A stretch of DNA of 48,499 bases from Sphingomonas dokdonensis (lineage in GTDB: Bacteria > Pseudomonadota > Alphaproteobacteria > Sphingomonadales > Sphingomonadaceae): positions 1 to 48,499 of the forward strand of contig NZ_NBBI01000011.1 of the NCBI RefSeq assembly GCF_002197685.1. The letters are read 5' to 3'. The notes beneath the pieces are model-generated. The model did no database searches. It saw only the letters and a program-made list of their open reading frames with translations, and was not told where the DNA came from. Position 1 is the first letter of the stretch. Each line of letters starts with the position of its first letter. The position numbers and the translations under genes were made by a program. Below, in pieces: positions 1 through 9,394 of the stretch.

Positions 1-105
1 GCGCGCAAGCTGCTGGCGGCGGGCGACAGCCCCGCCAAGGTCGCCAAACTGCTGCAAGTCGGCCGCTCGACCTTCTACCGTCACTTCCCAGCCGGCGAAC
101 GATAG
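1..105 (+). CDS. serine recombinase, C-terminal fragment (cut by window edge)
   Basis: Only the last 34 codons are present, read in frame from base 1 to TAG at 103-105. They form a helix-turn-helix of the resolvase/invertase DNA-binding tail, with the typical alternation LLQVGRSTFYRHF near the end. The catalytic domain lies outside the window. The gene points the same way as the recombinase that runs off the right edge at 48157. Family assignment rests on this short tail alone, so the subtype is unknown. Confidence 0.7.
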   Translation, partial: ARKLLAAGDSPAKVAKLLQVGRSTFYRHFPAGER

Positions 106-108
106 CCG

Positions 109-134
109 GTGTCATAACCGGACGGTTTTGACAC
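109..134. other. resolvase-site-like dyad (GTGTC ... GACAC)
   Basis: A 26-bp element with GTGTC at 109-113 and GACAC at 130-134 lies 3 bp after the recombinase stop codon. It has the size and outward half-sites of a serine-resolvase binding subsite. A close relative of the same 26-bp length sits at 39155-39180, upstream of another recombinase. The rest of 135-402 contains no gene I can support. Confidence 0.45.
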
Positions 135-402
135 GTTTCTCGCGGTGGGCGCACTGATCCGCGCGCCCTCCAAGGCGGATTAACTGTCAGGTGGTGGAAT
201 AGGCCGCGCCCGCTTTGCGGAGCTGCGAAAGCGCCGGCGGCGATTAGCGCGCGACGCTTCCTTGACCGCTTGGGGGTCGTCCAAATCAATCATGCTGCTG
301 GTCCTCGGAAAGGCGAGGCGCGCGAGCCGCGCCTATAATCCTGTTCCGAGCCGGAAGGTGTTGCGGACCTGGTTTTTCCGGACCCGTTGCCTCGCTCTCG
401 TC

Positions 403-422
403 ATATCCACTATGCTGGATAT
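403..422. promoter_or_regulatory. ArsR operator ahead of the ars operon
   Basis: The inverted repeat ATATCCA (403-409), 6-nt spacer, TGGATAT (416-422) abuts the arsR start codon at 423. Position and size fit an autoregulatory ArsR/SmtB site, released when arsenite binds the repressor. The -10 and -35 boxes are not clear by eye. Confidence 0.55.
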
Positions 423-755
423 ATGGAAAACGATTCGGCCATTTCCGCTTTGAGCGCGCTCGCGCAAGCGACACGCCTCGATGTCTTCCGCCTGCTGGTG
501 CGGCATGAACCGAACGGTATGGCAGCCGGCGACATAGCCCGTCAGCTTGATGTGCCGCAGAATACCATGTCCGCACATCTGGGCATCCTTGCGCGCGCGG
601 GCCTCGTGCGGTCCGAACGTCGCAGTCGATCCATCATCTACTGCGCTGACCTGGACGGCCTACGTGCGCTCACCCTCTTCCTCGTCAAGGACTGCTGCGC
701 CGGCAATGCCGAGCTGTGCGCGCCGCTCGTCGCGGAACTCGCCCCCTGCTGCTGA
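423..755 (+). CDS. arsR: ArsR/SmtB-family arsenic-responsive repressor
   Basis: A 110-residue winged-helix repressor. The recognition helix region is near residues 44-56 (VPQNTMSAHLGIL). The classical metalloid motif ELCVCDL in the DNA-binding helix is absent. Cysteines lie instead at 74, 91, 92, 99, 109 and 110. Known ArsR variants such as that of Acidithiobacillus ferrooxidans bind As(III) through a C-terminal Cys-Cys plus a nearby Cys, so C91/C92/C99 are the likely ligands here (inference). ATG 423 is chosen because the operator ends at 422. First gene of an operon running to arsH. Confidence 0.9.
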   Translation: MENDSAISALSALAQATRLDVFRLLVRHEPNGMAAGDIARQLDVPQNTMSAHLGILARAGLVRSERRSRSIIYCADLDGLRALTLFLVKDCCAGNAELCAPLVAELAPCC

Positions 756-766
756 AAGGACGCTTC

Positions 767-1194
767 GTGCCTGTCGATATCGTCATTTACCACAATCCCG
801 AGTGCGGCACGTCCCGCAACGCACTCGCCATGATCCGCAATGCCGGCATCGAACCGCATGTGGTCGAGTATTTGAAGACGCCGCCCTCGCGTGCCCTGCT
901 GGTCGAGCTGATCGATCGCGCCGGCATAGCGCCCCGCGAGCTCCTGCGAGAGAAGGGCACACCCTATGCGGAGCTGGGCCTGGGTGACACGTCGAAGTCC
1001 GACGACGCGCTGGTGGACGCGATGATGGCGCATCCGATCCTCATCAACCGGCCTCTGGTCGTCTCGCCACTCGGCGTGAAGCTGTGCCGCCCCTCTGAAG
1101 CCGTCCTCGATCTGCTGCCAAGCGATCAGCTCGGCGCGTTTGCCAAGGAAGACGGTGAGCAAGTGGTGGACGCTTCGGGCCAGCGCGTCGTCTG

Positions 1195-1195
<1 letters not shown>
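767..1195 (+). CDS. arsC: arsenate reductase, glutaredoxin-coupled type
   Basis: A cytoplasmic enzyme that reduces arsenate to arsenite with glutathione and glutaredoxin. The 142-residue length and the N-terminal [14 protein letters not shown], with catalytic Cys13, match the E. coli plasmid ArsC (thioredoxin-fold) family. GTG 767 is preferred because AAAGGA lies just upstream and the family motif begins immediately. The stop codon overlaps the next start in TGATG at 1193-1197, indicating translational coupling to arsB. Confidence 0.93.
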
Positions 1196-2477
<1,282 letters not shown>

Positions 2478-2481
<4 letters not shown>

Positions 2482-2801
2482 CTGCCCTGATCTACATCGG
2501 CGCGGCGCTTGCTGAGATTGCCGGATGCTTCGCATTCTGGGCGTGGCTCCGAATGGGCAGGGCGCCCCTCTGGCTGGTCCCCGGCGTTGCCTCCCTAATC
2601 CTTTTCGCCTGGCTTCTGACCCGCGTCGACAGTGATGCCGCGGGGCGGGCCTATGCCGCTTATGGCGGCATCTACATCTGCGCCTCCCTGCTCTGGCTGT
2701 GGAGTGTCGAGGGCGTCCGTCCCGATCGCTGGGATGTCGGCGGGGCCGCCCTCTGCCTTGTCGGAACCTGTTTGATCCTGCTCGGGCCTCGCGGCGCATG
2801 A
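2478..2801 (+). CDS. YnfA/UPF0060-family small membrane protein
   Basis: 107 residues forming four transmembrane helices, with the family pattern near the N-terminus ([18 protein letters not shown]) and the [19 protein letters not shown] segment in the third helix. YnfA relatives resemble small multidrug resistance transporters. Placement between arsB and the acetyltransferase, with ATGA overlaps at both ends, argues for a role in the metalloid response. The substrate is not evident from sequence. Confidence 0.85.
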
Positions 2802-3232
2802 TGACGCCGATCGCCAGGCTTCTCCAAGCCAGCGACCTTGCTGAGCTGTCGCGGCACCTCGACGCCATGGGCTTGCCCAGCACCGATCTCGCGGAGCCTG
2901 ACCGCGTGTTCTTCCGGTTCGATGCGGATAGCCTAATTGGCTATGGTGGTCTGGAAGGCGAAGGAGCCGACCGTCTGCTCCGCTCCGTCCTCATCCTTCC
3001 CGATCGTCGGGGCGCCGGCATCGGCCGCGCGCTGGTCGCCGCGCTCGAACAAGAAGCTTGCACACTGGGCGTACAGCGACTCCATCTACTGACCACGACC
3101 GCGGCCCCGTTCTTCCGCATGCTCGGCTATGCGGCCGCCGATCGCCATTCGGCACCGTCCGCTATTGCCGCCACGCGCGAGTTCACCTCGCTCTGCCCCG
3201 CCTCCGCGACCTACCTCGTGAAAGCCCTCTGA
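2798..3232 (+). CDS. GNAT acetyltransferase, ArsN-like
   Basis: A GNAT-fold protein of about 144 residues. The acetyl-CoA-binding loop is visible as [14 protein letters not shown], followed by [15 protein letters not shown], typical of ArsN1/ArsN2 relatives that acetylate organoarsenicals such as phosphinothricin-like arsinothricin. Two ATGs in tandem (2798 and 2801) are both possible starts; the first overlaps the ynfA-like stop. The ars-operon context supports the ArsN reading; the exact substrate is inference. Confidence 0.8.
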   Translation: MMTPIARLLQASDLAELSRHLDAMGLPSTDLAEPDRVFFRFDADSLIGYGGLEGEGADRLLRSVLILPDRRGAGIGRALVAALEQEACTLGVQRLHLLTTTAAPFFRMLGYAAADRHSAPSAIAATREFTSLCPASATYLVKAL

Positions 3233-3987
3233 TGCCGCTTCGTACCCTTGCCGATTTGGATGTTCTGCCGGCACTCGATCCGGCGTTTATCCGTCATCGC
3301 CTCGCCGCGGATCTTGGGCCGACCGAACCCGCTCCCCGCATCCTGCTGCTCTACGGCAGCCTGCGTGAGCGCTCCTTCTCGCGCCTAGCCGCGGAAGAAG
3401 CGGCGCGCTTGCTGCACCTGTTTGGCGCAGACACGCGCATCTTCGATCCTTCCACGCTGCCGCTGCCCGACCAAGTGGCGGGAGACGATCACCCGGCCGT
3501 TCACGAGTTACGCGAGCTATCAATGTGGTCGGAGGGGCAGGTCTGGTGCAGCCCTGAGCGGCACGGCCAGATCACGGGCATCATGAAGGCGCAGATCGAT
3601 CATCTGCCGCTCGAGATGAAGGGGATGCGGCCGACGCAGGGACGCACGCTCGCGGTGATGCAGGTGTCGGGCGGATCGCAATCGTTCAACGCAGTCAACA
3701 CACTACGCCTGCTTGGCCGCTGGATGCGGATGTTCACGATCCCCAATCAATCATCGGTGGCGATGGCCTACAAGGAGTTCGACGAAGCTGGGCGCATGAA
3801 GCCGTCGAGCTATTACGACCGTATCGTCGATGTAATGGAGGAGCTGGTGCGCTTCACCGTCCTGCTGCGCCCATATGCAACCCAGCTCGTCGACCGCTAT
3901 TCCGAGCGCAGGCACGCCGGCGTGCCAGTCGACGTCAGAACCGATCTGTCGAGCATCGCCATCGCCCGAGCTGACGCTCAAGCGTGA
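3232..3987 (+). CDS. arsH: ArsH, NADPH-dependent FMN oxidoreductase of organoarsenicals
   Basis: 251 residues of flavodoxin fold. The phosphate-binding signature [13 protein letters not shown] starts near residue 39, and the ArsH-specific [15 protein letters not shown] and long C-terminal helix are present. The family oxidises trivalent organoarsenicals to the less toxic pentavalent form. ATG 3232 overlaps the preceding TGA by one base. The gene ends convergently with the MerR-type gene, overlapping its 3' end by about 10 bp. Confidence 0.93.
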   Translation: MPLRTLADLDVLPALDPAFIRHRLAADLGPTEPAPRILLLYGSLRERSFSRLAAEEAARLLHLFGADTRIFDPSTLPLPDQVAGDDHPAVHELRELSMWSEGQVWCSPERHGQITGIMKAQIDHLPLEMKGMRPTQGRTLAVMQVSGGSQSFNAVNTLRLLGRWMRMFTIPNQSSVAMAYKEFDEAGRMKPSSYYDRIVDVMEELVRFTVLLRPYATQLVDRYSERRHAGVPVDVRTDLSSIAIARADAQA

Positions 3988-4376
3988 TCGAAAGCCGCCA
4001 GAATAGGGCACGGTCCCGCTGATCCGTTTCCGCACTCGTGTGCGAGATGCCGCAGTGACGCGCGTACCCGCTCAAGCTCCTCGATCTTGGCGTCCAGCAC
4101 CGTAATCCGCTCGCTGGCAAGCTCGCGTGCGCGTGCGCGATCGTCGGTCGCGTCGAGCGCCAGCAGCTCGCCGATCTGCTCCAGCGTGAAGCCGGCGCCC
4201 TGGGCCGATCGGATGAAGCGCAGCCGGCGAACATCCTCCGGGCCATAGCGGCGGATACCGCCCCCGGACCCGGAGTTTATCGGCCTGTCGGGCGTGTCGA
4301 GAAGACCTCGGCGCTGGTAGTAGCGGATCGTTTCCACGCCCACATCGCCTTCTCGAGCGAGCCCTGCGATCGTCAT
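3978..4376 (-). CDS. MerR-family regulator, mercury-type lineage with reduced cysteine set
   Basis: 132 residues from the ATG at 4376 ([26 protein letters not shown]), an N-terminal winged helix followed by a dimerisation helix. A second ATG at 4385 is possible but has poorer spacing to AAGG. Only two cysteines exist, C115 and C123, in [14 protein letters not shown]. The position matching Cys82 of Tn501 MerR is not Cys. Canonical Hg(II) sensing uses three Cys, so the inducer may differ. It is divergent from the glutaredoxin-MauE gene and shares its operator. Confidence 0.85.
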   Translation of the reverse strand: MTIAGLAREGDVGVETIRYYQRRGLLDTPDRPINSGSGGGIRRYGPEDVRRLRFIRSAQGAGFTLEQIGELLALDATDDRARARELASERITVLDAKIEELERVRASLRHLAHECGNGSAGPCPILAAFDHA

Positions 4377-4388
4377 GCCGGTCATGCC

Positions 4389-4420
4389 TTGACTCCGTAC
4401 TATAGTACGGATGCCATATA
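4389..4420 (+). promoter_or_regulatory. mer-type promoter/operator
   Basis: TTGACT (-35) at 4389-4394 is followed by the perfect palindrome CCGTACTATAGTACGG at 4395-4410. A weak -10 (CCATAT, about 4414) starts 19 nt after the -35. The over-long spacer containing the dyad is the hallmark of MerR-activated promoters. The half-site CCGTAC and the preceding TTGACT match the classical mercury operator as I remember it. It drives the glutaredoxin-MauE gene at 4449. Confidence 0.75.
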
Positions 4421-4448
4421 GGTCGGGCACAGAGGCCGGAGAAGACGA

Positions 4449-5201
4449 ATGGCGACGTTCGCGCCCAAGAAGGCGACGATCTATCGGATGGTGATGCCGA
4501 CCCACACCTGTCCCTACGGGATCAAGGCGAAGGATCTGCTGCGCCGGCAGGGTTATGAGGTCGAGGACCATTGGCTACGCACGCGCGAGGAAACCGACGC
4601 GTTCAAAGCCGAGCATGGGGTCAAAACGACACCCCAGACCTTCATCGGTGGCGAGCGGGTAGGAGGCTACGACGATCTGCGCCGGTTTTTCGGTAAGACC
4701 GTGGCCGACCCCACGGCGGTGACCTACCGGCCGGTCGCGGTTGTGTTCGCGATGACGGCATTGATGGCGCTGGCGGCCAGCTATGCCGTGCTCGGCACAC
4801 CGTTCACGGTACGCGCGGGTGAGTGGTTCATCGCCTTCTCCATGTGCGTGCTGGCCATGCTCAAGCTCCAGAACGTGGAGAGCTTTTCGAGCATGTTCCT
4901 CAACTACGATCTGCTTGCGAAGCGCTGGGTGCCCTATTCCTACACCTACCCCTACGCGGAAGGCGCAGCGGGCGTGCTGATGGCGGCCGGCGTGCTGACC
5001 TGGCTGTCGGTGCCGATCGCGCTGGTGATCGGGACGATCGGAGCGGTCTCGGTCATCAAGGCCGTGTATGTCGACAAGCGCGAGCTGAAATGCGCGTGCG
5101 TGGGCGGTGACAGCAATGTGCCGTTGGGCTTCCTGTCGCTCACCGAGAACGTGATGATGGTCGCCATGGCGATCTGGATGGTGCTGGGCGTCGCGCACTG
5201 A
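4449..5201 (+). CDS. glutaredoxin-MauE fusion membrane protein
   Basis: 250 residues. Residues 1-85 form a glutaredoxin-like domain with CPYG at 21-24 (a monothiol site: the usual second Cys is Gly) and the cis-Pro motif KTTPQTFIGG. Residues from about 95 onward hold four membrane helices of the MauE/DoxX redox-associated type, with KCACVGG before the last helix. The MerR-controlled position suggests metal-induced thiol or disulfide handling across the membrane. Substrate unknown. A good ribosome site (GGAGAAGA) precedes ATG 4449. Confidence 0.8.
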   Translation: MATFAPKKATIYRMVMPTHTCPYGIKAKDLLRRQGYEVEDHWLRTREETDAFKAEHGVKTTPQTFIGGERVGGYDDLRRFFGKTVADPTAVTYRPVAVVFAMTALMALAASYAVLGTPFTVRAGEWFIAFSMCVLAMLKLQNVESFSSMFLNYDLLAKRWVPYSYTYPYAEGAAGVLMAAGVLTWLSVPIALVIGTIGAVSVIKAVYVDKRELKCACVGGDSNVPLGFLSLTENVMMVAMAIWMVLGVAH

Positions 5202-5238
5202 TCTGGTGCGGCGGCCCGGCGCAAGCTAGAAGGGCTGC

Positions 5239-5571
5239 ATGAGCTTCGGCCGCCTCGTCCGCACATTTGCGCTGCTCCTGCTGGGCGCGATGCTGCTCGT
5301 GCGGATGGGCCCGATGTGCGAGGCCATGGCGCAGGCTGCGCCGCCTTCGCAGGCGCATGCCGGAATGGCCGATTGCGATCGCGCGCCGCTCACGCCCGTA
5401 AAAAAGACCCCTCCGGTGGACTGCGTAGGAGCCTGCATCGCAACGGCCCTCGACGTTCACACGTCTCCCGCGCCGCAGCTCGCCGTGCGGACGGATCCGC
5501 CCGCACCCGAGCCTCATGCCCTTGTTGGTCGCTCGGGCGGTCCTGCACCGCCACCTCCTCGAACCGCCTGA
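5239..5571 (+). CDS. hypothetical secreted or membrane-anchored protein
   Basis: 110 residues with an N-terminal hydrophobic helix (about 8-23). A Pro/Ala-rich tail follows, carrying four scattered Cys residues (C27, one in MADC and two in DCVGAC). AGAAGGG precedes the ATG. It stands between the glutaredoxin-MauE gene and a Cys-rich secreted protein, so a link with metal stress is likely by context only. I do not recognise the family with confidence. Confidence 0.6.
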   Translation: MSFGRLVRTFALLLLGAMLLVRMGPMCEAMAQAAPPSQAHAGMADCDRAPLTPVKKTPPVDCVGACIATALDVHTSPAPQLAVRTDPPAPEPHALVGRSGGPAPPPPRTA

Positions 5572-5616
5572 TCGACGTGGATTCCGATCAATCAGTGCAT
5601 TTGAGGAAAATTACAC

Positions 5617-5838
5617 ATGAAGACCATCAAGTTCATCGGCGCGGCTATCGCGCTCACGCTCGTTCCCGCCACGGCCTTTGCCGCCGCTGACTGCTGCGCG
5701 GGGAAGGAGTGCTGCAAGGATGGCGCCGACTGCTGCAAGGACAAGGACGGCGCGAAGAAGGATTGCTGCGCCGACATGAAGGACATGAAGCACGGCGAGC
5801 ACGCCGGTCACGACATGTCGGGCATGCAGAAGAAGTAA
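5617..5838 (+). CDS. small secreted Cys-rich putative metal-binding protein
   Basis: 73 residues: a cleavable signal peptide (about 1-22, ending AFA) and a mature part of about 50 residues with four CC pairs spaced 5-9 residues apart, then a tail HAGHDMSGMQ. The Cys pairs look metallothionein-like, and the tail repeats a motif found in CopB of this window. A periplasmic copper (or Hg/Ag) sponge or chaperone is a reasonable inference. An intrinsic terminator follows directly. Confidence 0.7.
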   Translation: MKTIKFIGAAIALTLVPATAFAAADCCAGKECCKDGADCCKDKDGAKKDCCADMKDMKHGEHAGHDMSGMQKK

Positions 5839-5845
5839 GCTGGGA

Positions 5846-5871
5846 GGGGAGGCGTTCGCGCCTCCCCTTTT
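5846..5871. terminator. intrinsic terminator between convergent genes
   Basis: A perfect 9-bp stem (GGGGAGGCG / CGCCTCCCC, 5846-5854 and 5859-5867) closed by a TTCG tetraloop and followed by TTTT. It ends the plus-strand small-protein transcript. It lies directly against the stop codon of the minus-strand DUF411 gene. Confidence 0.85.
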
Positions 5872-6311
5872 CAATGGCGGGCGAACACCCTGCGGCCGCT
5901 CGGCCCGAACGCGATCACGTCATAGGCCTGGGCCTTCATGCCCGGCATTTCCATGCCCGGTGAGCCCATCGGCATCCCGGCGACCGCGAGGCCGGTGACG
6001 CCCTTCGGATGCGTGGCCAAGGCGCGCTTCATGTCGGCAATCGGAACGTGCCCTTCGAAGGTCATGCCGTCGATAATGGCAGTGTGACAGGAGGCGAGGT
6101 CTTGAGGCACGCCGCGTGCCTTCATGAACGCCGGCCGGTTCGCATCGTCGACGACGCGGACGGCGCGGCCGAACTGCTCCTTCACCTGCTGCGCCCATTT
6201 CTCGCAACAGGGGCAACCCGGGTCGCGATGCATCAGGACGGGACCCGCGGCGAGAGCCCCCGCAGGGGTAGCGCACGCCAGCGCGGCGGCGAGAAGGCGA
6301 AAGCGATCCAT
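5871..6311 (-). CDS. DUF411 periplasmic metal-binding protein
   Basis: 146 residues with a signal peptide (about 1-22) and the DUF411 signature DPGCPCCEKWAQQ (Cys33, 35, 36). A Met-rich C-terminal loop (MPMGSPGMEMPGM) is likely a copper site. DUF411 proteins usually accompany copper-resistance genes and are thought to act as periplasmic copper carriers. It is the last gene of the long minus-strand copper operon. Confidence 0.88.
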   Translation of the reverse strand: MDRFRLLAAALACATPAGALAAGPVLMHRDPGCPCCEKWAQQVKEQFGRAVRVVDDANRPAFMKARGVPQDLASCHTAIIDGMTFEGHVPIADMKRALATHPKGVTGLAVAGMPMGSPGMEMPGMKAQAYDVIAFGPSGRRVFARH

Positions 6312-6369
6312 ATCTGAGTTCCCGGGTGGCCATCCCCCGCACGGTGACGGGGGGAGGGACGATAGTCGA

Positions 6370-6744
6370 TTACTGGGCGCTCTTGCCATGCGCCCGCAGC
6401 CAGGCGTTCAACTCGCCGATCTCGCGGGTCTGCTCTGCGATCGTCTTGGTGGCCATCTGGCGAACCTTGGGGTCCTTGGTCTCGCGAAGCACGATACGCG
6501 ACATGGCGATGCCGCCACGGTGGTGCTCGACCATCTTGCGGACCCACGTCTCGGTGGCATCGGCACCCATCGCCGACATCATCTTCTGATGCATGTCCAT
6601 CTCGGCCTGCGGGTACGGGTTCGCCGGCGTCGGCCGCATCATCTGCCCATGGTTCATGCCGGAATGGTCCATGCCCTGCATCTGGGCGACCGCGGGAGCC
6701 GCGCCGAGGGCGGTCGCGACGGCCATAATCATCATTTTCTTCAT
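6370..6744 (-). CDS. DUF305 periplasmic protein
   Basis: 124 residues: signal peptide (cleavage after AVAQ), a Met/His linker (MQGMDHSGMNHGQMM), then the helical DUF305 core with MVEHHRGGIAMS and RQMATKTIAEQTREI. DUF305 is a ferritin-like four-helix domain often linked to copper or silver resistance. ATG 6744 follows a clean ribosome site. It is downstream of another DUF305 gene in the same direction. Confidence 0.88.
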   Translation of the reverse strand: MKKMMIMAVATALGAAPAVAQMQGMDHSGMNHGQMMRPTPANPYPQAEMDMHQKMMSAMGADATETWVRKMVEHHRGGIAMSRIVLRETKDPKVRQMATKTIAEQTREIGELNAWLRAHGKSAQ

Positions 6745-6819
6745 CGTGTCGCTCCTGCGTCAAAACCCCCGCTCAACAGGGATACGGGCTCAAACCGATT
6801 AGCCCTCAAGCGATGTTGC

Positions 6820-7425
6820 TCAGCGGATCGGCTGAAGCGTGTTGACGCCGACGCTCTCGTCGGTTTCGGGGGGCGGGGGAGGCACCTGCTTGTCGCGATA
6901 GGAGGGGAGGTCGGGCGCATTGTCGGGCGTGGGGTGCGCCTCGAGCCGGGCGATGTAGCGCTTCATCTGCGCGATCTCGCGGACCTGAGCATCAATGATC
7001 CCGTCCGCCAGCTTGCGTACCTCGGGGTCTTTGATGTGCGCGCGCTCGCTGGTCATGATCGCGATCGAGTGATGCGGGATCATGGCCTTCATATAAGCGA
7101 CGTCGCCGACCGTCTCCTGGCTACGGACGAGCCACAAGGCGCCGGCGAATACCGCGATCGAGGCTGCCACGATGCCGAGATTGGCCCGCCGGTCGGGGTA
7201 CATGCCCCACATGAAGCCGATCATGATGAGCGCCATGGTGGCGCCCATGACGATCGCCATCCACGTCCGGGTCTGGCTGTATTCGACATGGCTCAGTGCG
7301 TAGGTGTTAAGGTACATGAGCCCGAACATCACGACCGTCGACGTCGCGATCATCGCGGCGAAGCGCCCGTAGCTCATCCCCATATTGCCGCCCTGTTTGG
7401 AGCTGGGGTCGTCGTGGTTCATCAT
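6820..7425 (-). CDS. membrane-anchored DUF305 protein
   Basis: About 201 residues. The N-terminal half has three transmembrane helices (about 20-40, 53-76, 83-100). The C-terminal DUF305 domain carries MIPHHSIAIMTSERA and QVREIAQMKRYI. A Pro-rich tail follows. The start at 7425 (ATGATG) has AGGAGAG just upstream. Probably an inner-membrane protein presenting a four-helix metal-binding domain to the periplasm. Confidence 0.85.
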   Translation of the reverse strand: MMNHDDPSSKQGGNMGMSYGRFAAMIATSTVVMFGLMYLNTYALSHVEYSQTRTWMAIVMGATMALIMIGFMWGMYPDRRANLGIVAASIAVFAGALWLVRSQETVGDVAYMKAMIPHHSIAIMTSERAHIKDPEVRKLADGIIDAQVREIAQMKRYIARLEAHPTPDNAPDLPSYRDKQVPPPPPETDESVGVNTLQPIR

Positions 7426-7469
7426 GCGCTCTCCTGTGCGGCCCCACCCACACGAGGATACGCGGCTCT

Positions 7470-8096
7470 CTAGCGGACCCCTTGAGCTTTTCTGCGCCGT
7501 CGGCGGGGCCAACGCATGAAGAGCAGGATCGCGCCGGCAACGGCGAACACGAGCCCGCCCGCTGCAAAGGCGTTGAGCCATGGCGTGTTGAACCGTTCGT
7601 GCTCGGTCCAATCCATGATGTGGAGACCCCAGAAGAAGTCATAGAGCCGCCACGTGCCGGTTCGCACCGATGTCAGCCGCCCCGTTTCAGCCGCGACGTA
7701 AATGCGGGTCCCGTCGGCATCGGGGAAAGAAGCACGCCAGGCGGGGAGGGCGCCGCGGTACTCGGTGCTCGGGCGCTCGATCCGTTCAACGACCGGCGCC
7801 GAACCGGCATCGCCGCGATACGCCTGCCTCGCGATCAGCGCTGCAGCGGCGCCATCGACCGGGGCCAGAGGCTTCGCGGTCCGGGCGTCCAGCAAGCGCA
7901 CCTTGCCGTCGCCGAGTTGGGCTTCGACGATTGGCCGACCCAGCAGCATCCGGTGCTGAAGCTGACGCACCGGCGCCCCTGCCGATGCGAGAAGGGCAGG
8001 GACGGGCGCGAAGTCCTGGGTGGCAATCAGGGCCGGTTCGACGTTCCGATCGATCCGGTGATCGCCATGCACCGTGTCGATCGGCAGCAAGCTCAT
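7470..8096 (-). CDS. PepSY-domain membrane protein
   Basis: 208 residues from ATG 8096: a PepSY-like periplasmic region and a C-terminal membrane helix (LNAFAAGGLVFAVAGAILLF) with a basic tail. Upstream the frame stays open and encodes a conserved-looking first helix (HRWLALLIGAQAIVWFTSGLV) before this ATG. The real N-terminus may be a CTG at 8201 that overlaps the copB stop as CTGA. PepSY-TM proteins accompany metal-reduction and copper operons; the role is inferred. Confidence 0.8.
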   Translation of the reverse strand: MSLLPIDTVHGDHRIDRNVEPALIATQDFAPVPALLASAGAPVRQLQHRMLLGRPIVEAQLGDGKVRLLDARTAKPLAPVDGAAAALIARQAYRGDAGSAPVVERIERPSTEYRGALPAWRASFPDADGTRIYVAAETGRLTSVRTGTWRLYDFFWGLHIMDWTEHERFNTPWLNAFAAGGLVFAVAGAILLFMRWPRRRRRKAQGVR

Positions 8097-8197
8097 GACT
8101 AGCCCGCTTGTGAACCAGACGATCGCCTGCGCTCCGATCAGGAGCGCAAGCCAGCGGTGAACCTTGCTTGCCCCAACATGGAGGCGGAGCCGCGGGC

Positions 8198-9394
8198 TCA
8201 GAACCAGGTCCTCACGCCCGCGACGAAGCTAAAGCCGCCCGTTTTGTCACCGCGTGCGCGAGTGAAGCGCGCGGTGTCCCCGAACTGCCGCTCCCAGGAC
8301 ACGCCGATGTAGGGCGCGAACTCGCGCCGGCCCTCGTAGCGAAGCCGAAGCCCGGCCTCGAGGTCCGTGAGCCCGGAGCCGGTGCCGGTTTCGGGCACGT
8401 CCTGCGCGGAGAAATTGGCCTCCACCCTAGGCTGGAGCACGAACCAGTTGGTGATGCGCTGGTCGTAATAGCCCTCCGCACGGCCAAGCACGTCGCCCTT
8501 GTCGGAGAGGAACAATGCGCCCTCCACCTCGAACCAACCGGGGGCCAGCCCCTCGATCCCTACCGTCGCGTAGGTGCGCGAGGGGTTGGGCTTGAAGTCG
8601 TAGCGAACGCCCGCCTGAAGGTTCCAGTATGGATCGAGCGCGCGGCTGTAGAGCGCCTGCACCTCGGCCTGTTCGAGCGGCTTGCCGAACGTGCCTTCGC
8701 CCTCGCTCTTTAGCGTAAAGCGATTGATGTCGCCCCCGATCCAGGCCTCGCCATCCCAGCGATAGCCGTCGCCACCCTTGCGAGCCTGATATTCGGCGAG
8801 ATTGAAGAGGATCTGATAGACGGTCATTCCGCCATGCTCGCGGCGTAGATCGTTCTCGCGCGAGCTGGCCATGGCGTCCGCGCCCCAGAAACGATCGGCG
8901 AGGTGGTCCCCGGCCGGAGCGGGAGCGGGCTTGTTGCCGGGGGGAAGGTCGGTTCCGACCTTGGCAGCGGGCTGATCGCCGGGCATCGCCATGCCCGGCA
9001 TCGTGCTCATGTCGTGGCCGGCATGTGGGTCCTGGCCCGCATCTGTCGATGCTGCCATGCCCGGCATAGCGGACATATCGTGCCCGGCGTGCGGGTTCTG
9101 GGTGGGCTGCTGACCGCTCATATCCATTCGCTGCATTCCGCTCATGTCATGCCCGGCATGAGGGTCGGCAGCCTGCGTCTTCGCCGGTTGCGCGCGCCGC
9201 GGCGCGGTGCGTCGGACGGGGGCCTTACGCTTAGTCGCGGACTTGGCCGCGGCTTTCGCCTTCGGCTTGGCGGCCGGCTTTGCCGGCATCGTCATGCCCG
9301 GCATGTTGTGCATGGAATGGTCCATGGTCTGCGCCAATGCGGGTGTCGCAAGGGCGAGCGGCGCCATACCGGCGAGGAGGAGCGCCCGGATCAC
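8198..9394 (-). CDS. copB: copper resistance protein B (outer-membrane CopB)
   Basis: 398 residues starting at GTG 9394, which overlaps the copA stop. A signal peptide is followed by a Lys/Ala/Pro-rich stretch and three repeats built on PHAGHDMS (about residues 75-140). The CopB beta-barrel domain follows, ending in aromatic F. The barrel has the usual family phrases (WIGGDINRFTLKSEGE, YDQRITNWFVLQPRVE). It binds or sequesters copper at the outer membrane together with CopA. Confidence 0.92.
   Translation of the reverse strand: MIRALLLAGMAPLALATPALAQTMDHSMHNMPGMTMPAKPAAKPKAKAAAKSATKRKAPVRRTAPRRAQPAKTQAADPHAGHDMSGMQRMDMSGQQPTQNPHAGHDMSAMPGMAASTDAGQDPHAGHDMSTMPGMAMPGDQPAAKVGTDLPPGNKPAPAPAGDHLADRFWGADAMASSRENDLRREHGGMTVYQILFNLAEYQARKGGDGYRWDGEAWIGGDINRFTLKSEGEGTFGKPLEQAEVQALYSRALDPYWNLQAGVRYDFKPNPSRTYATVGIEGLAPGWFEVEGALFLSDKGDVLGRAEGYYDQRITNWFVLQPRVEANFSAQDVPETGTGSGLTDLEAGLRLRYEGRREFAPYIGVSWERQFGDTARFTRARGDKTGGFSFVAGVRTWF

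Noticed and set aside
1..105. Left fragment as the missing tail of the right-edge recombinase in a circular molecule
   Set aside because: Direct joining puts them out of frame and would omit the linker helix, so contiguity cannot be claimed.
6124..7473. 449-codon + strand open frame across the DUF305 genes
   Set aside because: Antisense to three well-supported genes; no recognisable fold.
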